From 67-14 sp020438345 (lineage in GTDB: Bacteria; Actinomycetota; Thermoleophilia; Solirubrobacterales; 70-9): DNA of 64,000 nucleotides. The DNA lies in assembly GCA_937872475.1 (NCBI GenBank), contig CALMSY010000012.1:62001-126000 (forward strand). The letters are read 5' to 3'. The stretch's first letter is position 1. Each line of letters starts with the position of its first letter. The notes under the pieces were generated by a model. The model was not told the DNA's origin and searched no databases. It saw nothing but the letters and a program-made list of their open reading frames with translations. Both the position numbers and the translations under genes were made by a program. This document shows, piece by piece, positions 32,134 through 40,089 of this stretch.

Positions 32134-32840
32134 ACCTGCCGGCTGCGTCATTCGGACTTTTCGGTGAAGCTTTCGAGTTTGTCTTTTCCGGACGCGAAGC
32201 TGAAACAGGCGGGGTGACCGTTGGTGGCACCAGCCAGGTGCTGGATCTGGCTGCGCGCCAGCTCGAGGTGACCCTGCTCGCACTCGCGGTGGCTGTCCTG
32301 CTGGCTCTCCCCGCCGGCCTGCTGCTGGGGCACTACGGGCGGGGTGAGTTCCTCGCGGTCTCAGCCGGCAACGCCGGACGGGCGATTCCGGAACTGGCGC
32401 TGATTGCCCTGATGGCGGCGGCTGTCGGTGTTGGAATGTTCAACCTTGTTGTCGCTCTGGCGATTCTCGGGATTCCACCGATCCTGACCAACACCTTTGT
32501 CGGGATAAGGCAAGTTGACCGGTCCTCTGTCGAGGCAGCCCGCGGCATGGGTATGACCGAACGAAAGATCATCACGCGGGTCGAACTGCCGCTGGCTGTG
32601 CCGACCATCATGGGCGGGGTGCGGACCGCGGCGATCAACATCATCGCCACCGCGACAATCGCGCCGCTGGCCGGCATTCTCACCCTCGGCGATTTCATTA
32701 TCGCCAGGAATGTCTACGGTGACGCCGGGGTACTGGCCGGGGCGGTTCTGGTCGCTTTGATGGCTCTCGCGCTGGAAGCTGCGCTGGCCGGGGCCCAGTG
32801 GGCGATGACCTCCAGGGGCATGAAGCTGAAGCGTTCCTGA
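32130..32840 (+). CDS. opuCD: Glycine betaine/choline-type ABC transporter, permease 2
   Basis: A 236-residue permease. The EAA loop reads Q-V-D-R-S-S-V-E-A-A-R-G-M-G-M-T-E-R-K-I, followed by VELPLAVPTIMGGVRTAAIN. It also has GNAGRAIPELALIALMAAAV. This is the OpuCD partner of the first permease, and the two would form a heterodimer. ATG 32130 overlaps the stop of permease 1 (ATGA). The N-terminal 35 residues before the first helix are longer than usual and contain a Gly/Thr-rich segment. Confidence 0.93.
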   Translation: MNLPAASFGLFGEAFEFVFSGREAETGGVTVGGTSQVLDLAARQLEVTLLALAVAVLLALPAGLLLGHYGRGEFLAVSAGNAGRAIPELALIALMAAAVGVGMFNLVVALAILGIPPILTNTFVGIRQVDRSSVEAARGMGMTERKIITRVELPLAVPTIMGGVRTAAINIIATATIAPLAGILTLGDFIIARNVYGDAGVLAGAVLVALMALALEAALAGAQWAMTSRGMKLKRS

Positions 32841-32924
32841 GACAGATTGGATTGTTCGCCCGCCCCAGTGGATACGTTCTTGGCAGCACCCCAGTCCAAC
32901 AACAGTCAAGGAGAGAGACAACTG

Positions 32925-33917
32925 ATGTCTGTCAAGAAATTGCGCTATCTGCTCATGGTCGCCTTGCTGGCCATGTCCGTCGGCCTTGCGGCCTGCGGTT
33001 CCGACGACGGAGATTCAAGCGATGAACCGACCTCGGAGGCAACCGCCTCCGGCAAGATGATCGAAAGTGACCCGGCCAACGGTGAAACGCCCCAGTTGAC
33101 GATCGGTTCGAAGAACTTCACGGAGCAGATCGTGCTGGGTGAGATTTACGCCCAGTCCCTCGAAGCCGCCGGTTACAAGGTGGCCACTGACCTCAATCTC
33201 GGGTCGGAAACTGTCGCCCTGGCCGCCCTCAGGAAGGGTGAGATCTCGGGCTACCCGGAGTACATCTCCACGGCCCTGACATCCTTCTTCGACACGGCCC
33301 CCGAGGATGTGCCGGGGGATCCGGATGGTGCCTACGAGATGGCGAAACAGGATCTGGCCGACGAGGGCATCGAAGCTCTGCCGCCGACTCCCTTCGCAAG
33401 TGCCAACGCGGTCGGACTGCTGACCAGCAAGGCCGAAGAGCTCGGGGTGACGAAGATCTCGGACCTGGAAGGCAAGAGCCAGGACCTGAACTTGTACGGG
33501 TCACCTGAATGCCGCCAGCGGATCGACTGCCTGCTTGGCCTGCAGCAGAACTACGGCCTGGATTTCGCTTCTTTCACGCCGGTTGACATCGGCCTTCGTT
33601 ACGAGGTCCTCGACAAGGGCCAGGCCGATCTCTCGATCGTGTTCACCACCGATGCCCAACTGGGTGCCGGCGACGACCAGTACACGATTCTCGAAGATGA
33701 CAAGGGCGTACTGCCGGCCGGCAATGTCATCTTCCTGACCAAAGCCGAAACGATCGAGAAGGCAGGACCGGACTACGCCGCGACGATCGAGCTGGTCCAG
33801 GAAGGCCTGACAGAAAAGGTGATGCAGGAACTCGATGCCAGGGTCGATCTGGATAAGGAGCAGCCTGCCCAGGTTGCTCATGACTACCTGGTCGCGGGCG
33901 GCTACATCGAGGAATAG
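32925..33917 (+). CDS. opuCC: Glycine betaine/choline-type ABC transporter, substrate-binding lipoprotein
   Basis: A 330-residue lipoprotein. The signal YLLMVALLAMSVGLAACGSD ends in the lipobox L-A-A-C, so the mature protein is attached to the outer face of the membrane. The OpuAC/ProX-like domain starts LTIGSKNFTEQIVLGEIYAQ near residue 60; L-R-K-G-E-I-S-G-Y-P-E-Y-I-S-T-A-L and L-N-L-Y-G-S-P-E-C follow. The strong ribosome site AAGGAG (32908-32913) sets ATG 32925, and an in-frame start at 32847 is rejected. The likely ligands are glycine betaine, carnitine or choline, for osmotic protection. A terminator hairpin follows. Confidence 0.94.
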   Translation: MSVKKLRYLLMVALLAMSVGLAACGSDDGDSSDEPTSEATASGKMIESDPANGETPQLTIGSKNFTEQIVLGEIYAQSLEAAGYKVATDLNLGSETVALAALRKGEISGYPEYISTALTSFFDTAPEDVPGDPDGAYEMAKQDLADEGIEALPPTPFASANAVGLLTSKAEELGVTKISDLEGKSQDLNLYGSPECRQRIDCLLGLQQNYGLDFASFTPVDIGLRYEVLDKGQADLSIVFTTDAQLGAGDDQYTILEDDKGVLPAGNVIFLTKAETIEKAGPDYAATIELVQEGLTEKVMQELDARVDLDKEQPAQVAHDYLVAGGYIEE

Positions 33918-33938
33918 AGGATCCTTTCGGATCCCCAG

Positions 33939-33983
33939 GCGGGGTCCCGCGAGCCGGGCAATCGACGGTTCGCGGGACCCCGC
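33939..33983. terminator. Terminator between the osmolyte operon and the PPOX gene
   Basis: GCGGGGTCCCGCGA (33939-33952) pairs perfectly with 33970-33983; the loop is 17 bases. It lies between convergent genes. A small GGATCC-TTTC-GGATCC hairpin precedes it at about 33919-33934. Confidence 0.75.
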
Positions 33984-33989
33984 CCGTGT

Positions 33990-34385
33990 TTACATCCCGA
34001 AGGAGACCTTTTCCGGATGAATGATCACCATCAGGCGTTCCTCGCCTGGCTGACGGAACGGGTAGGTGTCCTCGCCCAGATATTTCTTGGCGAGCGCATC
34101 GATGTGATCATCGGCGCCCTCCCCGGTCATCTCCTGAACCCGGCCCTGGATGGTCAGGGGCTGGTACGGGTTCTCCGCGTTGTGAATCGAGATTGAAACG
34201 CGGGGATCCCTCTCCAGATTGCGGGGCTTCTGCCGGCCCCTGGCCGTGTTGAAAAGAATTGTGTCGCCTTCCCTGTCGATCCAGACCGGAGTCACCTGAG
34301 GTGATCCGTCAGGGTTGATCGTCGCCAGATGAGCGAGATTCGGGCTGTCGATTACTGCATAGGCTTCTTCAGGGATCTGGGCCAT
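33990..34385 (-). CDS. PPOX class split-barrel protein, probably F420-dependent oxidoreductase
   Basis: A 131-residue split-barrel flavin/F420-binding protein. The layout is HLATINPDGSPQVTPVWIDR near residues 18-37, DTILFNTARGRQKPRNLERD, P-R-V-S-I-S-I-H and a C-terminal VIIHPEKVSFGM, as in the actinobacterial F420-dependent PPOX enzymes. G-R-Q-K-x-R-N-L is the coenzyme-phosphate-binding region. ATG 34385 follows GGAGG at six bases; the frame stays open upstream but that extension overlaps the next gene. The substrate is unknown; relatives reduce biliverdin or related molecules. Confidence 0.9.
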   Translation of the reverse strand: MAQIPEEAYAVIDSPNLAHLATINPDGSPQVTPVWIDREGDTILFNTARGRQKPRNLERDPRVSISIHNAENPYQPLTIQGRVQEMTGEGADDHIDALAKKYLGEDTYPFRQPGEERLMVIIHPEKVSFGM

Positions 34386-34468
34386 CGTTGCCTCCGGGTT
34401 GCGGTTTGAGCGGTGCCCCATGAAGCTACTCCCCCGGACCCTTCCGTGGGGACTTTCCAGGGGATAGC

Positions 34469-35872
34469 TCAGCGTCCGATGTGGAAGCCGATCATCTCGG
34501 GCACGCGGGCGACCATCGACGAGACCGGGTCCGCGGTGTTTCCGGACATCTCCGCTTCTTCCTTGCGCTCGATCGCTTCCCGGATGAGGGTCCCTCCGAT
34601 CCAGCGGAATGGTTCCGGGGGAACTCTTGTCAAGGCGCCAGCCGGTTCGATGAAGGGAAGGCTTCCGTATTCGTCGCGACGATCGAGCACAAGGGAAGCG
34701 AGCGAACGGCCGACCATCTGGGAGGGACCGACCCCGTTTCCGGTGTAGCCGAATGCCGCGAAGGCACGGCCGGAAGGCAGGCTCACCACATGGGGCTGAT
34801 GGGTGGCGGAGGTGTCGATCGGACCTCCCCAGGCATAATCGATCCTCTTGTCCCGGAGCATCGGGAAGTATCTCGTGAGCGCCCTGATGACACCTTCGAT
34901 CACCTCGGCGTCGAGCTCCGACCTGCCGAAGCGGCGTGAACCGGCGGCGATTCTGCCGCCGCCCCAACCGAGGGCGATGCGTCCGTCGGGGGTGGTGCGG
35001 AAGTAGGTGAGCAAGGCCCGGCAATCGCTGATCGCCTCTCCCCCCGTCCAGCCGAGTTCGTCGACAACTTCCGGTACCGGTTCGGTTATCACCATGTGGC
35101 TCGAGGCGAGGGTCACGTTTCGTCTGAAAGGCGACCCCTGACCGGCCAGGGCGGGTCCGTTGGCCAGGACCACGCGGGCAGCATCCGCAGTTCCGGCCGG
35201 AGTGTGAACTTTCACCCTCGGGCCACTGTCCTCGACCCGGATCGCGGGACTTCCTTCGAAAAGCTCCACCCCCAGGTCGCTGATCGCATCACGGATCCCG
35301 AAAGCAAGGCGGGCGGGTTGAACTGTCGCCGCCGCGCCGTAATGCACACCCGAGCGGAAAGCCGGCGAAGCACAGACTGCCTGCACCTGTTTCGCGGTGA
35401 GCTCACGGGGACCGTCGACGATTCCCGCTTCTCGCATGGCGTTCAGGTTCCGTTCCCAGGAGCCATCCTGCGCCGGCGCGGTTGAGACGTTCAGGTACCC
35501 CGAGGGCCGGTACCAGGCATCAACCTGATGTTGTTCGCAGAACTCACCGACCTGAGCGACCGACCGTTCTGACGCTCTCGCGAGCGCAAGGGCCGGCCCG
35601 GGTCCGTAGCGGGCGGCGAGACTGGCGAAGCTGACCCACATTGCGTCGACGAATCCGCCGTTCCTGCCACTGGGTCCGTGACCGATTGACCCTGATTCCA
35701 GCAAGCCAATTTTGAGGTCGGGCTCGGCGGTTTTCAGGTGGTAGGCAGTCCAGAGACCGGTGAAGCCTCCACCGATCACGAGCGCATCGAAGCTGTGTGC
35801 GCCCTCCAGCGATGGCTGCTCCGGCTGGGGGCCGGCTTCCTTGATCCAGTATCCATGCGCCTTGTGGATCAC
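34469..35872 (-). CDS. FAD-dependent amine/amino-acid oxidoreductase (DAO family, PuuB-like)
   Basis: A 467-residue protein. The FAD-binding fold begins FDALVIGGGFTGLWTAYHLK near residue 28, followed by G-P-S-G-R-N-G-G-F-V-D-A near 67. The C-terminal part has A-F-G-Y-T-G-N-G-V-G-P-S-Q-M near 375. The N-terminal H-G-Y-W-I-K-E-A and the S-G-R-N-G-G motif are seen in gamma-glutamylputrescine oxidase-like enzymes; the true amine substrate is unknown. GTG 35872 is 12 bases past the MFS stop. It is the last gene of a MarR-MFS-oxidoreductase operon, so its substrate may be linked to what the MFS protein moves. Confidence 0.9.
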   Translation of the reverse strand: MIHKAHGYWIKEAGPQPEQPSLEGAHSFDALVIGGGFTGLWTAYHLKTAEPDLKIGLLESGSIGHGPSGRNGGFVDAMWVSFASLAARYGPGPALALARASERSVAQVGEFCEQHQVDAWYRPSGYLNVSTAPAQDGSWERNLNAMREAGIVDGPRELTAKQVQAVCASPAFRSGVHYGAAATVQPARLAFGIRDAISDLGVELFEGSPAIRVEDSGPRVKVHTPAGTADAARVVLANGPALAGQGSPFRRNVTLASSHMVITEPVPEVVDELGWTGGEAISDCRALLTYFRTTPDGRIALGWGGGRIAAGSRRFGRSELDAEVIEGVIRALTRYFPMLRDKRIDYAWGGPIDTSATHQPHVVSLPSGRAFAAFGYTGNGVGPSQMVGRSLASLVLDRRDEYGSLPFIEPAGALTRVPPEPFRWIGGTLIREAIERKEEAEMSGNTADPVSSMVARVPEMIGFHIGR

Positions 35873-35884
35873 GCTGGGCTCAGG

Positions 35885-37123
35885 CTACCCGTTCGCAACG
35901 GCGGCACGGGATGCTTCGCCCGCCCGGCCGCTTATCCACCAGGCACCTCCTGCGGCAATCAGCCCGGAAACAGAAGCGAGGGCGAGAGCCAGCCTCGGGT
36001 CCGCGGATTCCGAAATGAAGCCGACGAGAGGTCCTCCGATCGGAGTTGATCCGAGGAATACGACCGAGTAGAGCGCCATCACCCTGCCTCTCATTTCCGG
36101 TGCCACAGCGAGTTGAATCGTTGAGTTGATGGCGGCAGCGAACATCACGGCTGACCCGCCCAGAAGGGCGAGGATCGGAATCTCGGAAGCCAGGCTTGGC
36201 ATCAGCGCAGCCGCCATGGCGAGAGCCCCGAAGGCCGCCGCCGAAGCCCCGATCACACCCATTCCGGTCTGGCCACGGGCTCCGGTGATAAGGGCCCCGA
36301 TGACCGAGCCGACGCCCATTGAAGAGACTAGTACCGCGTAAGAGCTCGCTCCGCCTTCGAAGGTGAGCCTGGCGAGCAGGGGCAGGATGACCTGGAAGTT
36401 GAGACCAAGAGTTCCGACCAGGGCCATCAGCAGCAGCGGCATTGCGAGTTCCGGGGTTTCCTTCACGTGGCGAATCGCCGCCCGGACCCTTCCCGGCTCC
36501 TTGCTGTCCGGCCTCGGAGGCTCACTCAATCTCGCCGGGTCCATGCCCCTGAGGGCCCAGATCATCACGACGAATGTGAGCGCATTTAGCCCGAAGCAGG
36601 GCGCGACTCCGACTGTTGCGATCAGGACCCCGGCAATTGCCGGACCCGCTACCCGGGCCGAATGGACGATGACACTGTTGAGACTGACCGCGTTGACGAT
36701 CCGGTCCGGCCCGACCATCTCCATTACGAACGCCTGACGAGCCGGATTGTCTATCGCCAGCAGGGTTCCACGGACGAAGACCAGCCCGAAGACGATGGCC
36801 GGCGTGACCACTCCCGTGGCGGTCACGGTGAGCATGATCAGGGGCGGAATCATCATCAGGCCCTGGGTGACGATCAGCAGCTCCCGCTTCGCGAACCGGT
36901 CGGCCAGTGAACCGCCCCAGGCTCCCAGAACGAGGATTGGCAGGAACTGGAGTGCCGTGGCGATGCCTACCGCGAAGCCGGATCCGGTCAGGCTGAGGAT
37001 CAGCCAGACTTCGGCGACTGTCTGCATCCAGTTGCCGGAGAGAGAGACAACCTGTCCCTTGAAGTAGCGGCGGAAGTTCGGGACCGAAAGGGAATCGAAG
37101 GACCTCCGCAGCGCGGCGGTCAA
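35885..37123 (-). CDS. MFS transporter (EntS-like exporter family)
   Basis: A 412-residue protein with twelve predicted helices. The N-terminus FRRYFKGQVVSLSGNWMQTV, the loop GSLADRFAKRELLIVTQGLM and D-N-P-A-R-Q-A-F-V-M-E-M-V are the marks of the MFS_3/EntS group that exports siderophores, macrolides or other compounds. TTG 37123 overlaps the MarR stop (TTGA), so translation is coupled. Control by the upstream MarR gene suggests a drug- or metabolite-inducible exporter. Confidence 0.92.
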   Translation of the reverse strand: MTAALRRSFDSLSVPNFRRYFKGQVVSLSGNWMQTVAEVWLILSLTGSGFAVGIATALQFLPILVLGAWGGSLADRFAKRELLIVTQGLMMIPPLIMLTVTATGVVTPAIVFGLVFVRGTLLAIDNPARQAFVMEMVGPDRIVNAVSLNSVIVHSARVAGPAIAGVLIATVGVAPCFGLNALTFVVMIWALRGMDPARLSEPPRPDSKEPGRVRAAIRHVKETPELAMPLLLMALVGTLGLNFQVILPLLARLTFEGGASSYAVLVSSMGVGSVIGALITGARGQTGMGVIGASAAAFGALAMAAALMPSLASEIPILALLGGSAVMFAAAINSTIQLAVAPEMRGRVMALYSVVFLGSTPIGGPLVGFISESADPRLALALASVSGLIAAGGAWWISGRAGEASRAAVANG

Positions 37124-37698
37124 CTTTCCTCCGGAGAATCGGCGACTGATTCTCCGGAGAGATCCCGGTACTGCCGTGGAAGGCCGTGTTCAGAGGTCCT
37201 GTGTGTTTCCAGTGCGCGGGAGAGGATCCGTGCCGCTCTGGCGAGAATGTCGGCATCGGCTTCGGGCATATCTTCAATCAGACTGGCCAGCCAGGCACTC
37301 TTGCGTGAGCGGTGTTCGGCCAGGTAGGTGTGTCCCTGCGCGCTGACTGAAAGGAGCGAGCAGCGCCGGTCATCCGGGTCTTCCCGGCGATCAACGAGGC
37401 CCGCCTCGACCAGGCGGTTTACCGCGCGGGTCATGGTCGGGCGCTGAACCCCTTCGATCCGGGCCAGCTCGCCCGGAGTCACGACCTGGCTGCGCTCGAT
37501 CGAAGCGAGAGTGGCGATCACGGTCGGGGAAAGGCCGCTTCCGGCCTCTTGACGCAAACGCCTTGCGGTGCGGGTGATCGCGAGACGCAACGTATCGGCT
37601 TCCTCAAGCCGCCGAATGGCATCAAGGTCTCGTGCCTTTGTCTGACGTTCTGTCTGACTATCTATATGACTTTCTGTTTTCGGCTCTGAATAAGCCAT
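37120..37698 (-). CDS. MarR family transcriptional regulator
   Basis: A 192-residue regulator. ATG 37698 (MAYSEPKTES) follows the purine-rich site GAGGAAAAAG; a GTG at 37740 would add 14 basic residues. Residues about 1-40 are polar. The winged helix is visible as L-S-P-T-V-I-A-T-L-A-S-I-E, T-P-G-E-L-A-R-I-E-G-V-Q-R-P-T-M-T-R-A-V-N-R-L-V-E-A-G-L-V-D-R and D-P-D-D-R-R-C-S-L-L-S-V-S. It is the first gene of the operon with the MFS and FAD genes; the promoter carries a palindrome across its -10, fitting autorepression. Confidence 0.93.
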   Translation of the reverse strand: MAYSEPKTESHIDSQTERQTKARDLDAIRRLEEADTLRLAITRTARRLRQEAGSGLSPTVIATLASIERSQVVTPGELARIEGVQRPTMTRAVNRLVEAGLVDRREDPDDRRCSLLSVSAQGHTYLAEHRSRKSAWLASLIEDMPEADADILARAARILSRALETHRTSEHGLPRQYRDLSGESVADSPEES

Positions 37699-37772
37699 TG
37701 GCTTCTTTTTCCTCGGCTTCTGGAAATCAGGTCGTGACACCCCGAAGTGATAGGTCGAAATATTGTTTGCTG

Positions 37773-37789
37773 CGCTAATTAGTTTAGCG
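37773..37789. promoter_or_regulatory. Candidate MarR operator
   Basis: CGCTAA-5-TTAGCG, a perfect inverted repeat covering the -10 of the MarR promoter. Confidence 0.6.
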
Positions 37790-37809
37790 AATTACTTTCA
37801 GTAAGTCAA
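37781..37809 (-). promoter_or_regulatory. Promoter of the MarR-MFS-oxidoreductase operon
   Basis: Minus-strand TTGACT (37804-37809), 17-base spacer, TAAACT (37781-37786). The region is unusually AT-rich for this genome. The start would be near 37774, leaving a leader of about 75 bases. Confidence 0.6.
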
Positions 37810-37880
37810 TCGGCTGGTTGATTGACAGAATTCCGGCCGCGAATACAGGCCACGGGCCAGTCGCGTCGAATACGGCTCCG

Positions 37881-38645
37881 ATGGACGAGAACAAAGATCC
37901 CAACCCCCCGGTCCCGGGGCAGGAACCAGACGAAAATGTCAGGGGTCACCAATTCCGGACCAGCCTGAAGTCCGAGCTGACCGGTGGTACCGAACCAGAC
38001 AACGGAGTTGAGGGATCCAGGGCGATCCGGGCGGCGGAAATAATGAATACACCGCTGATGATCGCCGCCGCACTGACCCTTCCAAGCGTCGCATTGTCGG
38101 AAACCCGGGTCGACGGAACCCTGAGTGTCATCGCTCAGGTGCTCAACTGGGGGATATGGCTCGCTTTCGCCTTCGAGTTCATAGTGATGCTGGCGCTGGT
38201 ACCGGACCGGAAGAAGTACTTGAGGCACCACCCGGTTGAGATCGTGGTCGTCTTCCTGACCCCTCCGGTCCTGCCGCCGGGACTTCAGAGCCTGAGGGCA
38301 ATCCGGCTGCTCCGCCTGCTTCGCCTGCTCAAACTGGCCCAGCTCTCGAACCGGCTCTTCTCGAATCAGGGACTTCAGTACGCAGCCCTGCTCACCTTGC
38401 TCGCAGCAATCGCCGGCGGCTCCGCTTTTCGGGCTTTCGAAGCGGTGAACCAGGATCTCAGCGAATGGCAGGGCATCTACTGGGCTTTCACCGCCATGAC
38501 CACTCTCGGCTCCGAATACACAGCGACGACCGTCGGCGGACAGGTAACCGAAGTGCTCATCCTGCTGGTCGGCATTTCATTCATCGCCATGCTCACCGGC
38601 GCAATCGCGCGCCGTTTCCTGGGACCATCGGCAGATCAGCCCTAG
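37881..38645 (+). CDS. Voltage-gated-like cation channel with atypical selectivity filter
   Basis: A 254-residue membrane protein. Helices start near residue 55. An S4-like segment with regularly spaced arginines (LRAIRLLRLLRLLKLAQ) lies near 145-160. The pore loop is IYWAFTAMTTLGSEYTATTV near 200-218, followed by LILLVGISFIAMLTGAIARR. The overall plan is that of a six-helix potassium channel subunit, but the filter reads T-L-G-S-E in place of T-V-G-Y-G-D. Ion selectivity is therefore uncertain. ATG 37881 is preferred; a TTG at 37818 is possible. No regulatory domain is attached. Confidence 0.82.
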   Translation: MDENKDPNPPVPGQEPDENVRGHQFRTSLKSELTGGTEPDNGVEGSRAIRAAEIMNTPLMIAAALTLPSVALSETRVDGTLSVIAQVLNWGIWLAFAFEFIVMLALVPDRKKYLRHHPVEIVVVFLTPPVLPPGLQSLRAIRLLRLLRLLKLAQLSNRLFSNQGLQYAALLTLLAAIAGGSAFRAFEAVNQDLSEWQGIYWAFTAMTTLGSEYTATTVGGQVTEVLILLVGISFIAMLTGAIARRFLGPSADQP

Positions 38646-38710
38646 CACCAGCACCACGCCCTTCCGCAATCCCGGTACCTGTCCGATCCTGCCCCGGCCG
38701 GGCCGGGACT

Positions 38711-39937
38711 CTAGAGTCCGGAAGGGTGTCTTGCTGTGAAGCTCGCGGTGTCGCTGCGGAGGTCGCTGTGCCAGCTCGGTCCGGTGCCACCGGTGTCTGA
38801 AGTGTCGAGGCGGATGCCGGCGACGTACATGAAAGCGTGACCCGAGTTCCCGTAAACGGTGATCCAGTTGCCTTCCCCTGGTTCACCCCAGGTGGTCAGG
38901 CCGGTCGAATCAAGCGGGCTGGAGATCAATCCGCCGCCGTTCAGGGCAGCGCTGACCGAACCGGAGCAGTCATAGCCGGTGTCATCGAAGGATCCATGGC
39001 CACCACCCCACACATAGGGGTAGTTGATGATCGCGTTGCCGGCTGCGATCACATCCTTGACCGCCTGCGGAGCATCGGTCGGTGCGGAGGCGGTGCCATC
39101 CGAATTGACCACTGCGACCGAACCGGAAACAGGCGGAGCAGCCGTCGGCGCCGAGCTTGATGCCGGATCATTGGTGAGATCGGGGAGGGAATCCTCAAGG
39201 TTTCCTGCCTTGGCTTCCAGAGCGTCGATCTTTGCCTGACGCGAAGCACTCGAAGCCTCGAATTCGGCCTTCTGTGCCTCGACTTCGTCCCTGGCCTGTT
39301 CAGCTTCCAGGGTTTCGGCGGCGATTTCGTCCCTCGCTGCCTGAAGCTGCTTTTCCTGGGCCTTCATCTTCTCGACCATTGTCTTGATCTCATCGCGAAG
39401 GTTCTCAACCCGCGAAATCACGGACTCATTGCGATCCTGGATCGCATCGGCGTAGCCAGCGCTGGAAACGAGACCGGACCAGTCCTCGGAAGCAAGCACG
39501 ATTTCTGACACATCCGGTGTGCCACTCATATAGAGCGAGACAAGCTGGTCTTCAAGGACCCCGAGCGCACGCCGAAGACGCTTGCGAACTTCGGCGAGGC
39601 GATTCTTCTGCTCTTCGAGGGCAGCTTCAACACGATCGAGCTCAGCCTGTTTGGCAGCGAGCTGCGCTTCAAGTTCAGACGCGCGGGCGCGCAGGTCGGA
39701 GAGCTGGCCGATCAGTGAATCGATCGCGCGATTGTCCTCCGCGACCTGGGCTTTCAGCTCCTCGACCGAACCACTGATAGCTTCGATCTTCGCCCTGGTC
39801 TGATCAGCGCTGGGCACCGCACCGGCGGGACGCACCGAGCAGGCAAGCGCGAAAACGGCGACGGCCACGGTCAGCGCCGCGGCAAGGATCAGGCCGCGGG
39901 AGCGGCCGCTGGGTTTCTGCGGGAGTCTTGTTTCCAT
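38711..39937 (-). CDS. NlpC/P60-type cell-wall peptidase with long coiled coil
   Basis: A 408-residue exported protein from ATG 39937 (METRLPQKPSG). The signal/anchor is LILAAALTVAVAVFALACSV near residues 15-35. A coiled coil covers about 45-250, with a break at SLYMSGTPDVSEIVLASEDW. A Ser/Ala/Pro linker follows. The C-terminal domain has Y-P-Y-V-W-G-G-G-H-G, YDCSGSVSAALNGGGL (catalytic Cys) and N-S-G-H-A-F-M-Y-V (catalytic His). It should cut peptidoglycan stem peptides. The design is the same as the M23 protein at 28908 with a different enzyme head. A GGACTCTAGAGTCC palindrome spans its stop codon. Confidence 0.9.
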   Translation of the reverse strand: METRLPQKPSGRSRGLILAAALTVAVAVFALACSVRPAGAVPSADQTRAKIEAISGSVEELKAQVAEDNRAIDSLIGQLSDLRARASELEAQLAAKQAELDRVEAALEEQKNRLAEVRKRLRRALGVLEDQLVSLYMSGTPDVSEIVLASEDWSGLVSSAGYADAIQDRNESVISRVENLRDEIKTMVEKMKAQEKQLQAARDEIAAETLEAEQARDEVEAQKAEFEASSASRQAKIDALEAKAGNLEDSLPDLTNDPASSSAPTAAPPVSGSVAVVNSDGTASAPTDAPQAVKDVIAAGNAIINYPYVWGGGHGSFDDTGYDCSGSVSAALNGGGLISSPLDSTGLTTWGEPGEGNWITVYGNSGHAFMYVAGIRLDTSDTGGTGPSWHSDLRSDTASFTARHPSGL

Positions 39938-40089
39938 GAGGTCCGTCGCGGCAAGATGGCGAGCGGAAAGAACAAAGTAGCGACCGAAACCGCCAATCAT
40001 GCGCCTCCCGCAGGAGATGGGAAATACCGTGCATCACAAGGAATAGCCCATTCGGAAACGACGCCGGAGCGCTCCTGCCCCGGTCTGGC

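Noticed and set aside
34386..35024. Upstream extension of the PPOX frame
   Set aside because: It overlaps the FAD oxidoreductase gene in another frame; GGAGG and the family start fix ATG 34385.
38706..38719. Perfect palindrome GGACTCTAGAGTCC as an operator
   Set aside because: It spans the stop codon of the NlpC/P60 gene between convergent genes, far from any start; chance or a weak 3' structure is more likely.
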